Source: SKPT01 sp040905445
Lineage (GTDB): Bacteria; Planctomycetota; Phycisphaerae; Phycisphaerales; Phycisphaeraceae
Direction: 5' to 3'
Length of the DNA: 64,000 bases
NCBI GenBank assembly: GCA_040905445.1
Contig: JBBDRN010000016.1
Span: 72,732 to 136,731 of the forward strand
A program made the position numbers and the translations under genes. The notes beneath the pieces are model-generated. The model was not told the DNA's origin. It saw nothing but the letters and a program-made list of their open reading frames with translations, and ran no database searches. Positions 24,306-31,495 of this stretch are shown in pieces (within the stretch, counting starts at the first letter, position 1; the number at the start of each line of letters is the position of its first letter).

Positions 24306-24367
24306 GGTCCGCTATGCGGACCTCCCCGCCACCCATTGCGGGAAATGGTCCGCACAGCGGACCCTAC
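24302..24367. repeat. REPIN-like inverted repeat, copy B
   Basis: Left arm 24302-24322 (GTAGGGTCCGCTATGCGGAC plus C; one difference from the family), right arm 24347-24367 exact, with a 24-base spacer unrelated to those of the other copies. The TAG of GTAGGG is the stop codon of the upstream 56-residue gene. Confidence 0.9.
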
Positions 24368-24647
24368 CTTGGGGCGTGACGGGCCGGGGGGTTGACAGGG
24401 GGGTGTGGGGGTTTAGACTTGTGCGATCCTGTGCGGGCCGACCGTGACGCGGTTTGGGGGGCCGAGGCGTGGTCAGGGGTGCGTTGGCGGACCGGAAGCT
24501 GGCGCATCCGAGCGTGTGCGGGAGGGCCGGGCAGACTCCTTTCTTTGGCCGCGTCCGCGGCTGGCGAGGGTCGCCCCGGGCGATGCTTGATTGACTGATG
24601 ATGTTGATGCCGGCGTGTGGCGGGCGGCGGGGTGGCGGCGCGGCGAT
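24368..24647 (+). other. 280-nt stretch with promoter-like element upstream of tRNA-Gln(TTG)
   Basis: TTGACA (24392-24397), a 16-base spacer and TAGACT (24414-24419) form a good promoter. The following ~230 bases have no supported reading frame. They contain a local hairpin around 24494-24522 (GGTGCG ... CGCATCC) and another at about 24550-24565 (CCGCGTCCGCGG). This may be a long leader of the tRNA transcript or an uncharacterised small RNA. Confidence 0.35.
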
Positions 24648-24718
24648 TGGCCCGTGGTGTAACGGTAGCACCCCAGGTTTTGGTCCTGGTAGTCCTGGTT
24701 CGAATCCAGGCGGGCCAG
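24648..24718 (+). tRNA. tRNA-Gln, anticodon TTG
   Basis: A 71-base cloverleaf with acceptor TGGCCCG / CGGGCCA and discriminator G. The D arm sequence is as in the CTG tRNA at 8366, the anticodon stem CCAGG / CCTGG surrounds loop TTTTGGT giving anticodon TTG, and the T arm is GGTTCGAATCC. No encoded CCA. Confidence 0.96.
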
Positions 24719-24803
24719 CTTGTTGGCGTGGTTCGCCACAGATGGACACGGATGGCACGTGTTCACTTGTGGCGACGTTCTTCGCTTCTTTGAGAGGCCG
24801 ACG

Positions 24804-25787
24804 ATGAGTCAAGCCGACCGGGACAGTTTGAAGATCTTTTGCGGCCGGGCCAGCCGGGGCCTGTGCGAGGAGATCTGCCGCTACCTCGAGCTGCCGATGG
24901 GCCAGGGGCATACGGACATGTTTCCCGATGGCGAGATCATCGTGAAGATCGAGGAGGACGTGCGCGGCCGCGACTGCTACGTGGTGCAGTCGACGTACGA
25001 CCCGGTCAACGCGCATCTCATGGAGCTGCTCATCTACATCGACTGCCTCAAGCGCGCGAGCGCGAATCGCATCACGGCAGTGATCCCGTACTTCGGCTAC
25101 GCCCGGCAGGACCAGAAGCACGAGGGCCGCACGCCGATCACGGCGAAGCTGGTGGCGAACCTCATCACGGCCGCGGGCGCGGACCGCGTGCTGGCGATGG
25201 ACCTGCACACGGCGCAGGTGCAGGGGTTCTTCGACATTCCGGTGGATCACCTGCTCGCGGCGCCGGTGCTCAGCAGCTATTTCGAGGGGATCCGCGAGGA
25301 GCTCAGCGACCTGGTGCTGGTGAGCCCGGACGTGGGCAACGTGAAGATGACGAGCGCGTACGCGAGCTGGCTGGGCGGCGAGCTGGCGATCATCCACAAG
25401 AAGCGCAAGAGTGGCAGCGAGGTCGTGTCGGCGAACATCATCGGCGACGTGGAGGGCAAGACGGCGCTGCTCATCGACGACATGATCACCACGGCCGGGA
25501 CGATGTGCGAGGCGGCGCGCGTGTTGCGGGCGCGCGGGGCGCGCGACGTGATCGCGGCGTGCACGCACCCGGTGTTCGTGGGGCTGGCGATGGAGCGGCT
25601 GCGCGAGGCGCCGATCAGCCGGATCGTGACCACGAACACGATCCCGTGCGGCCAACGGTGTGCGCCGATCCAGGTGAAGCTCGTGGAGCTGTCGGTGGCG
25701 GAGGTGTTGGGCGAGGCGGTGCACCGGATCCACCACAACCGGTCGGTGTCGAGTCTGTTCCGGCCGGATGGGGGCGGGAAGCGGTGA
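24804..25787 (+). CDS. prs: Ribose-phosphate pyrophosphokinase
   Basis: Makes PRPP from ribose-5-phosphate and ATP for purine, pyrimidine, histidine and NAD synthesis. The 327-residue protein shows FPDGEIIVKI, the ATP-binding flexible-loop segment YFGYARQDQKHEGRTPITAKLVANL, the PRPP-synthetase signature DLHTAQVQGFFDIPVDHL and the pyrophosphate/ribose loop LLIDDMITTAGTM. ATG 24804 is chosen for the family start; the frame back to 24720 runs into the tRNA. prs-rplY-pth is a widespread bacterial gene order, seen here with 112- and 195-base gaps occupied by repeats. Confidence 0.96.
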   Translation: MSQADRDSLKIFCGRASRGLCEEICRYLELPMGQGHTDMFPDGEIIVKIEEDVRGRDCYVVQSTYDPVNAHLMELLIYIDCLKRASANRITAVIPYFGYARQDQKHEGRTPITAKLVANLITAAGADRVLAMDLHTAQVQGFFDIPVDHLLAAPVLSSYFEGIREELSDLVLVSPDVGNVKMTSAYASWLGGELAIIHKKRKSGSEVVSANIIGDVEGKTALLIDDMITTAGTMCEAARVLRARGARDVIAACTHPVFVGLAMERLREAPISRIVTTNTIPCGQRCAPIQVKLVELSVAEVLGEAVHRIHHNRSVSSLFRPDGGGKR

Positions 25788-25792
25788 AGGCG

Positions 25793-25880
25793 GAATTCAG
25801 AATTCAAAATTAAAAATTCAGAATACAGGAGGGGGTCAGTGTCCTGGGTTTCTGAATTTTTAATTTTTAATTCTGAATTT
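25793..25880. repeat. A/T-rich inverted repeat 1 (31-bp arms)
   Basis: The left arm 25793-25823 begins GAATTCAGAATTC and ends AAAAATTCAGAA. The right arm 25850-25880 is its reverse complement with one or two differences, and the spacer is 26 bases. The arms are almost pure A/T in a high-GC genome. A second member is at 27301-27390. It fills the gap between prs and rplY and ends 20 bases before the rplY start. Confidence 0.9.
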
Positions 25881-25899
25881 TCTTTATGGAGTAAGTGTC

Positions 25900-26547
25900 A
25901 TGGCAACGCATGAAATTCCGAAGGTTGAGGCGCAGGTGCGCGAGCGGACGGGGACGCGGTATGCGCGGCGGCTGCGGGCCGAGGGGAAGCTGCCCGCCAA
26001 CGTTTATGGGCGCGGCAAGGAGCCGGTGGCGATCATCGTGGACGCCAAGGCGTTCTCGGAGCTCGTCGAGCACAACGCGCACCTGTTGCAGGTGGCGGTC
26101 GACGGCAACGCGGAGCCCTGCCTCATCAAGGAGGTGCAGTGGGATCACCTCGGCACGCAGATGGTGCACGCGGATTTGACGCGCGTGGACATGAGCGAGG
26201 ATGTCGAGGTCGAGATCGAGGTCGAGCTGACGGGTGAGCCGACGGCGCTGAACGAGCCGGGCGCGGTGCTGACGCGTGACAACACGATGATCACGATCAG
26301 TTGCCGACCCGACGCGATCCCGGACGTGCTGCATCACGACATCACGGACCTGGCTGTGAACGAGACGGTGACGGTGGGCGACCTGACGCTGCCGGCCGGC
26401 GTGTCGGCGGTGAGCGACGCGGACACGGTGCTGGGCTCGATCCACATCCTGGCCGAGGAACCCGAGGAGGAGCCGGAGGTCGAGGCGGCCGAGGGCGAGC
26501 CGGAGGTGATCGGCGGCAAGGAGGAAGAGGGCGCGGAGGAGAAGTGA
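25900..26547 (+). CDS. rplY: 50S ribosomal protein L25, long (CTC) form
   Basis: Binds 5S rRNA in the large subunit. The 215-residue protein begins with the L25 domain (EAQVRERTGTRYARRLRAEGKLPANVYGRGKEPVAI) and continues with the beta-rich TL5/CTC C-terminal domain (VEIEVELTGEP, ITDLAVNETVTVGDLTLPAGV). It ends in a very acidic tail (EEPEEEPEVEAAEGE and on), as is common for the long form. The next gene is pth, the usual neighbour. Confidence 0.95.
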   Translation: MATHEIPKVEAQVRERTGTRYARRLRAEGKLPANVYGRGKEPVAIIVDAKAFSELVEHNAHLLQVAVDGNAEPCLIKEVQWDHLGTQMVHADLTRVDMSEDVEVEIEVELTGEPTALNEPGAVLTRDNTMITISCRPDAIPDVLHHDITDLAVNETVTVGDLTLPAGVSAVSDADTVLGSIHILAEEPEEEPEVEAAEGEPEVIGGKEEEGAEEK

Positions 26548-26570
26548 CTCTCGAACCCGACTTTCAACCG

Positions 26571-26735
26571 CGAAGCGGCGAAGCAGGCGAAGGGCGCGAA
26601 GAAGCAGAAGTGGCGCAAACCCCGCTTGTTTCGCGCTTCCCTGCGCTTTGCTGCTTCGTGGTTGTTCAGAGTTCCCGATTCTGAATCGGGTGGGCTTCGT
26701 GCAGCCTTCGTGGTCTTCGCGCCGTCGTGGTTGAG
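26571..26735. repeat. Facing AACCGCGAAG / CTTCGTGGTT tracts between rplY and pth
   Basis: The left tract begins AACCGCGAAGCGGCGAAGC. Facing tracts read TTTGCTGCTTCGTGGTTG (about 26646-26663) and TCGTGGTCTTCGCGCCGTCG (26708-26727). Between them GATTCTGAATCGGG recalls the A/T-rich family. This fills the rplY-pth gap and ends beside the pth start. Confidence 0.5.
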
Positions 26736-26742
26736 GAATGTG

Positions 26743-27306
26743 ATGAAGCTGGTCGTCGGGCTGGGCAACCCGGGGGTGGAGTATGCGGGGACGCGGCATA
26801 ACGTCGGGTTCATGGTGGTGGAACTGCTCGCGCAGCGGCATGGGTTGGTGGGGCCGGCCAAGGGCAAGTTTCACGCGGCGGTGCTCGAGGGGCAGGTCGC
26901 GAGCGAGCGCTGCCTGTTGATGCAGCCGGTGACGTACATGAACCGGTCGGGGCTGGCGGTGGGGGAGGCGGTGCGGTTCTACAAGCTTGAGCCGGCGGAC
27001 GTGCTGGTGATCGTCGATGACGTGGCGCTGCCTTGCGGGCGGATCCGGCTGCGCGCGGGCGGTAGCGCCGGCGGGCACAACGGGCTGGCGGATGTGGCGC
27101 GCGTGCTGGCGACGGATGAGTATCCGCGGCTGCGGGTGGGAATCGATCCACCCGGGCGGGCGCCCCAGCGTGATTACGTGCTGGGCAAGTTCAGCCGCGA
27201 GCAGATGGAGCTGATGACGGGGGCGATCGAGCGGGCGGCGGACGCGGCAGAGATGTGGATGCGGGAGGGGATCGAGAAGGCGATGACGGCGTTCAACGGG
27301 AATTAA
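26743..27306 (+). CDS. pth: Peptidyl-tRNA hydrolase
   Basis: Releases peptides from peptidyl-tRNA dropped by ribosomes. The 187-residue protein begins MKLVVGLGNPGVEYAGTRHNVGFMVV with the catalytic His in RHNVGF. It also has MQPVTYMNRSG, VLVIVDDVALPCGRIRLRAGGSAGGHNGL and YPRLRVGI, all diagnostic. ATG 26743 is fixed by the family start. The stop codon TAA (27304-27306) lies inside an A/T-rich repeat. Confidence 0.96.
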   Translation: MKLVVGLGNPGVEYAGTRHNVGFMVVELLAQRHGLVGPAKGKFHAAVLEGQVASERCLLMQPVTYMNRSGLAVGEAVRFYKLEPADVLVIVDDVALPCGRIRLRAGGSAGGHNGLADVARVLATDEYPRLRVGIDPPGRAPQRDYVLGKFSREQMELMTGAIERAADAAEMWMREGIEKAMTAFNGN

Positions 27307-27390
27307 AAATTCAAAATTCAAAATTCAGAAAAGGGAGGGCAGCGGCCGCGTTCCCTGATTTCTGAATTTTTAATTTTGAATTTTTAATTT
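27301..27390. repeat. A/T-rich inverted repeat 2 (31-bp arms)
   Basis: Left arm 27301-27331 (AATTAAAAATTCAAAATTC...), right arm 27359-27390 its near-exact reverse complement, with a 27-base G/C-rich spacer. It lies between convergent pth and nadE and supplies both stop codons: TAA at 27304-27306 on plus and at 27372-27370 on minus. Confidence 0.9.
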
Positions 27391-29148
27391 CTCAAACCCG
27401 TGGCCGGCGTCGTAGGCCTGGGCGAGGGGGATGCGGCGGCCGGTGCCGAAGGCGCGGCCGGTGATCTTGAGTCCCGGGGCCATCTGCTTCCTTTTGTATT
27501 CGTTGCGATCGATGAGGCGGACGACGCGCAGAACGGTCTCCGCGTCGATGCCTGTCTCGGCGATGATGTCGCGGGCCGGCTGGTCGCGCTCGACGTAGCG
27601 CTCGATGATCTGATCGAGGATGTCGTAAGGCGGCAGGGAGTCCTGATCCTTCTGGTCGGGGCGCAGCTCGGCGCTGGGTGGCTTGGTGAGGGTCGACTCG
27701 GGGATGACGGGGCCCTGGTATAGATCGCGAAGCGGGGAGTCTTCGTCCTCGTTGATCCAGCGCGCGAGGTCGAAGACCATGGTCTTGGGGACGTCGCTGA
27801 TGACGGCGAGGCCGCCCGCCATGTCGCCGTAGAGCGTGCAGTAGCCGACGGCGACCTCGCTCTTGTTGCCGGTGGTGACGAGCAGGGAGTTGAACTTGTT
27901 GGAGAAGGCCATGAGGATCAGGCCGCGGATGCGTGCCTGGATGTTCTCCTCGGTCATATCGGGCGTGGTGTCGGCGAACCAGGGGGCGAGGAGGGTTTCG
28001 AACGCTTCATGCGGCTGATCGATGGGGATGACGTCGAACCGGATGTTGAGCCGGGTGGCGAGGTCGCGTGCGTCGGTGATGGAGTGCTCGGAGGAGTAGC
28101 GGCTGGGCATGGCGATGCCGTGCACATGCTCGCGGCCGAGGGCGGCGACGCCGAGGGCGGCGGAGAGGGCGGAGTCGATGCCGCCGCTGACGCCCAGGAC
28201 GATATCCGTGAAGTTGCACTTGCGGCAGTAGTCGCGCAGGCCGAGCACCAGCGCGTGGTACACCGTCGTCAGGTCGTCCTTGGTGCGCGCGGTCTGGTCC
28301 TGGCGTTCTTCGGTGTCCTGGAGACCGATGGTGGGGGGGGTGCGGGGGCGGGTCTGGTCGGGGGCGGTGTTTGACGTGGTGGCGGGGGAGAGGTCGACGA
28401 GCAGGAGGTCTTCCTCAAAAGCTTTGGCGTGGGCGAGCAGGTTGCCCTGGTGGTCGAAGGCGCAGGAGTTGCCGTCGAATACGAGCTCGTCGTTGCCGCC
28501 GACCTGGTTGCAGTAGAGCAGGGGGATGGCGTGCTTGCGTGCGACGTGGCGCATGAGTTTGAGCCGGAAGGCGTGCTTACGGACGACGAAGGGCGAGGCG
28601 GCGCAGTTGATGAAGAGGTCGGCGCCGCGTCGGGCGAGCTCGTCGACGGGGTTGTCGTGGTAGAGCTGGCGCGTAACGATCTGCTCCTCGTTCCAGAGGT
28701 CTTCGCAGATGCTGATGCCGATGCGGGCGTCCTTGAAGGAGGCGATGTCGAGGCGCGGACCGGGCTCGAAGTAGCGGTGCTCGTCGAAGACGTCGTAAGT
28801 GGGCAGCAGGCTCTTGAAGTGGCGGTGGGTGATGCGCCCATTTGCGCATAAGGCGGCCGTGTTGTGGAGCGGTCGGCCGCGGTCGCTTTCGGCTCGGCTG
28901 GGGTAGCCGACGATCGCGGCGATGTCGGTGCAGCGGACGGCGATGTCGTCCACGGCGGCGGCGCATCGGTCGATGAGGGTGGGCTTGAGCAGCAGATCCT
29001 TGGGCGGATAGCCGAGAATCGCCAACTCGGGGAGGACGACGAGGTCGGCGCCGGCGTGGCGCGCGGCGTCGATGGCATGGTGGATCCTCGCAGCGTTGCC
29101 GGGGATGTCACCGATGGTGGGGTTGAGCTGGGCGAGGGCGATTTTCAT
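27370..29148 (-). CDS. nadE: Glutamine-dependent NAD+ synthetase
   Basis: Makes NAD+ from deamido-NAD+, ATP and glutamine. The 592-residue protein has an N-terminal nitrilase-type glutaminase (Glu in PELAILGYPP, Lys in FKSLLPTYDVFDEHRYFEPG, nucleophile Cys in ISICEDLWNEE). A C-terminal synthetase follows with the P-loop LGVSGGIDSALSAALG and GNKSEVAVGYCTLYGDMAGG. The last residues EKLKIQN are encoded by the A/T repeat at 27301-27390, so the natural C-terminus has been replaced or extended by it. A TACAAT -10-like element (minus strand, 29190-29185) lies 36 bases before the start. Confidence 0.96.
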   Translation of the reverse strand: MKIALAQLNPTIGDIPGNAARIHHAIDAARHAGADLVVLPELAILGYPPKDLLLKPTLIDRCAAAVDDIAVRCTDIAAIVGYPSRAESDRGRPLHNTAALCANGRITHRHFKSLLPTYDVFDEHRYFEPGPRLDIASFKDARIGISICEDLWNEEQIVTRQLYHDNPVDELARRGADLFINCAASPFVVRKHAFRLKLMRHVARKHAIPLLYCNQVGGNDELVFDGNSCAFDHQGNLLAHAKAFEEDLLLVDLSPATTSNTAPDQTRPRTPPTIGLQDTEERQDQTARTKDDLTTVYHALVLGLRDYCRKCNFTDIVLGVSGGIDSALSAALGVAALGREHVHGIAMPSRYSSEHSITDARDLATRLNIRFDVIPIDQPHEAFETLLAPWFADTTPDMTEENIQARIRGLILMAFSNKFNSLLVTTGNKSEVAVGYCTLYGDMAGGLAVISDVPKTMVFDLARWINEDEDSPLRDLYQGPVIPESTLTKPPSAELRPDQKDQDSLPPYDILDQIIERYVERDQPARDIIAETGIDAETVLRVVRLIDRNEYKRKQMAPGLKITGRAFGTGRRIPLAQAYDAGHGFEKLKIQN

Positions 29149-29314
29149 GTTTTGCGCCTGGTCGAGCCTTGACCGCGACGTGTCATTGTACGGAATAATC
29201 GCGTGGTCCCGGAGCGATGGATGGGGTGATCCCGCCCTTCGCTCGCGGACTCACTCAGGGCGGGCGTTCAGGGTGGGCGCGTCGGAAGGGCCTGGGCTGC
29301 GGAAAGGATGCGAC

Positions 29315-30316
29315 ATGGGCGCGATGGTGCAGGGTGCGGCGGCGGTAATGGTGGCGCTGGTCGTGACGGGGTGTTGCGGGCCGGGGTATGTCGTGGCGAT
29401 GAGGCCGGACGACGCGCCGACCGTGGTGGCGCGTCGGTACATGGACGACGCGGAGCTGTACCGGGTGCAGGGGATGGAGGATGCGGCGATCGAGTCGTTG
29501 GCGCGGGCGATCGAGGTGAATCCTCGGTTGCCGGAGGCGCATATCGAGCTGGGCGACCGTTATCGCGAGCGAGAGCAGTATGGCGAGGCGGAGCGGGCGT
29601 ACGCGCACGCGGCCGCGCTCGACCCGCAAAGCTTTGACGCCGTGTACCACCTCGCGCTGGCGCGGCACCTGCGCGGCGCAGCGGGGGAGGCGACGGTGAT
29701 CTATGCGCGGGCGCTGGCGATCTCGCCCGACGACGCGCGGGCGCACCGCGCGGTGGCGGCGGCGCACGTGCAGACGGGCCGAATATACGAGGCGCTGCGA
29801 CATGCATATCGCGCGGTGGAGCTCGAGCCGGCACACCAGGCGGGGTGGTCGAACCTGGGGGCGGTGTACGCGCGGCTGGGGGATCACGAGCAGGCGGTCG
29901 AGGCGTACCGCCGGGGGGCGACGCTCGGCGAGCTCGCGGAAGGGGCGCGGCTGGGGCTGGCGGACGCGCATGTCCAGGTCGGGCGCGCGGAGATGGCCAT
30001 CGCCGTGCTCGAACGCGTCGTGCAGGAGAATCCTGACTCGGCGGCGGCGCATGAGCGGCTGGGATACCTGCGCTACAGGCAGCGCGACGTCGACGCGGCG
30101 CTGGCGCACTATCGGCAGGCGGTGGCGATCGACGGGCAGGACCCGGCAGCGCTCAACGGCGTGGGCGTCTGCCTCGTGACGAAGTGGCTCCAGGGCGGGG
30201 CGAGCGACCGCGCGATGCGCCGCGAGGCAGTCGAGCATTGGCGGGTAAGCCTGCGCCTGCGGCCGAGTCAGCCTCGCATCGTGGACCTGCTGGGGCGGTA
30301 TGGGCGCGGGATGTGA
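29315..30316 (+). CDS. TPR-repeat lipoprotein
   Basis: A 333-residue lipoprotein (lipobox VVTGC, Cys about residue 20) carrying some seven tetratricopeptide repeats, for example AAIESLARAIEVNPRLPEAHIELGDRY and EALRHAYRAVELEPAHQAGWSNLGAVYARLGDHEQAVEAY. Such proteins act as periplasmic scaffolds; the partner is unknown. ATG 29315 has GGAAAGGA at 29301-29308. The upstream gap to nadE (divergent) holds TTGACC at 29169-29174 as a possible -35. It converges on tsaD. Confidence 0.82.
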   Translation: MGAMVQGAAAVMVALVVTGCCGPGYVVAMRPDDAPTVVARRYMDDAELYRVQGMEDAAIESLARAIEVNPRLPEAHIELGDRYREREQYGEAERAYAHAAALDPQSFDAVYHLALARHLRGAAGEATVIYARALAISPDDARAHRAVAAAHVQTGRIYEALRHAYRAVELEPAHQAGWSNLGAVYARLGDHEQAVEAYRRGATLGELAEGARLGLADAHVQVGRAEMAIAVLERVVQENPDSAAAHERLGYLRYRQRDVDAALAHYRQAVAIDGQDPAALNGVGVCLVTKWLQGGASDRAMRREAVEHWRVSLRLRPSQPRIVDLLGRYGRGM

Positions 30317-30347
30317 GCGAGGCGAATGTTGTAGCGGTGACAGGGCA

Positions 30348-30365
30348 GGTCCGCGCGGGCCCTAC
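30348..30365. repeat. Degenerate half REP unit at the tsaD stop
   Basis: GGTCCGCGCGGGCCCTAC resembles the right arm of the REPIN-like family with a 3-base deletion and a change. Its CTA (30362-30364) is the TAG stop codon of tsaD on the minus strand. Confidence 0.45.
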
Positions 30366-31495
30366 GTCGTGGTGGTTGGCAGGGCGGGGAGGTCGAGGGT
30401 GTCGGCCTCCCCGGCGGCGAAGCGGGCGTGGGCGAGGCCCGCGATCATCGCGGCGTTGTCGAGGCAGTAGGCGAGGTGGGGGATGTCGACGCGGAGGCTC
30501 CGCGCATCGCCGAGCTGGTGGAGGCGGTGGCGGAGCAGGGAGTTGGCGGTGACGCCGCCACCGGCGACGAGGTGCTGAACGGGCGTGGCCTGTTGCGCGA
30601 GCAGGTCGAGGGCGCGCTCGATCTTGGCGATGAGCACGTCGACAACGGCGAGCTGGAATGCGGCGGCGAAGTCGGCACGCTGCGGGTCGGTGAGGTCGGC
30701 CGCGGCGCGTGGGAAGCGGGCGTCGCGGCCGCGTCCCACGGGGTGGCCTCGGACGGCGTAGAGCAGGGCGGTCTTGAGGCCGGAGAAGGAGAAGTCGAGG
30801 CTGTCGGGTTCGAGCATGGAGCGTGGGAGCTTGTGGGCACCAGGGTCGCCGCGCTGGGCGAGGGCGTCGAGGCGCGGGCCGCCCGGGTAGCCGGCGTCGA
30901 GGATGACGGCAGCCTTGTCGTAGGCTTCGCCGACGGCGTCGTCGATGGTGCGGCCGAGGGGTTGGAGGTTGGTGGGGCTGTGGATGAGGTAGAGGCTGGT
31001 GTGGCCGCCGGAGACGACGAGGCCGAGCGCTGGGGAGGTGGTGGAGGTGGTGGGGGGGACTCGCTCAGGACCGGCGTCAGCGGGGGCGGCTACTGCGGAA
31101 GTGGGTGGGGCGGTGAGATTGGCGGCGTGGAGGTGGGCGTGAACGTGGTCGACGCCGATCAGCGGCCGGCCGAGGGCCCAGGCGAGGGCCTGCGCTGCGC
31201 TGACGCCCACGAGCAGCGAGCCGATCAGCCCCGGGCGGTTGCCGACGGCGACGGCGTCGAGGTCGGCGGCGGCGAGGCCGGCGTCGGCGAGGGCCTGGCG
31301 GACGACGGGCTCGATCCGCTCGACGTGGGCGCGGCTGGCGATCTCGGGCACGACGCCGCGGTAGGGCGCGTGCAGCTCATGCTGCGAGGCCACGACGTTG
31401 GAGAGGACCTGCCGACCGTCGGCGACGACCGCGGCGGCGGTCTCGTCGCAGCTCGTCTCGATGCCCAGGATGTGCGTCGCGGGCGCGGGCGTCAT
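30362..31495 (-). CDS. tsaD: tRNA N6-threonylcarbamoyladenosine transferase
   Basis: Transfers threonylcarbamoyl to A37 of ANN-decoding tRNAs; universal and usually essential. The 377-residue ASKHA-fold protein begins ILGIETSCDETAAAVV. It has the metal-binding HVHAHLHAA, LVVSGGHTSLYLI, DDAVGEAYDKAA, FSFSGLKTALLY and LVAGGGVTANSLLR. The start overlaps the ctpA stop by four bases (ATGA), so translation is probably coupled. The C-terminus is shortened into a REP-like unit that supplies the stop. Confidence 0.96.
   Translation of the reverse strand: MTPAPATHILGIETSCDETAAAVVADGRQVLSNVVASQHELHAPYRGVVPEIASRAHVERIEPVVRQALADAGLAAADLDAVAVGNRPGLIGSLLVGVSAAQALAWALGRPLIGVDHVHAHLHAANLTAPPTSAVAAPADAGPERVPPTTSTTSPALGLVVSGGHTSLYLIHSPTNLQPLGRTIDDAVGEAYDKAAVILDAGYPGGPRLDALAQRGDPGAHKLPRSMLEPDSLDFSFSGLKTALLYAVRGHPVGRGRDARFPRAAADLTDPQRADFAAAFQLAVVDVLIAKIERALDLLAQQATPVQHLVAGGGVTANSLLRHRLHQLGDARSLRVDIPHLAYCLDNAAMIAGLAHARFAAGEADTLDLPALPTTTT

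Noticed and set aside
24460..24545. SRP RNA (ffs) because of GGACCGGAAGC
   Set aside because: The conserved AAGCAG on the 3' side of the GGAA tetraloop hairpin and the symmetric internal loop are absent, and no long terminal stem is found.
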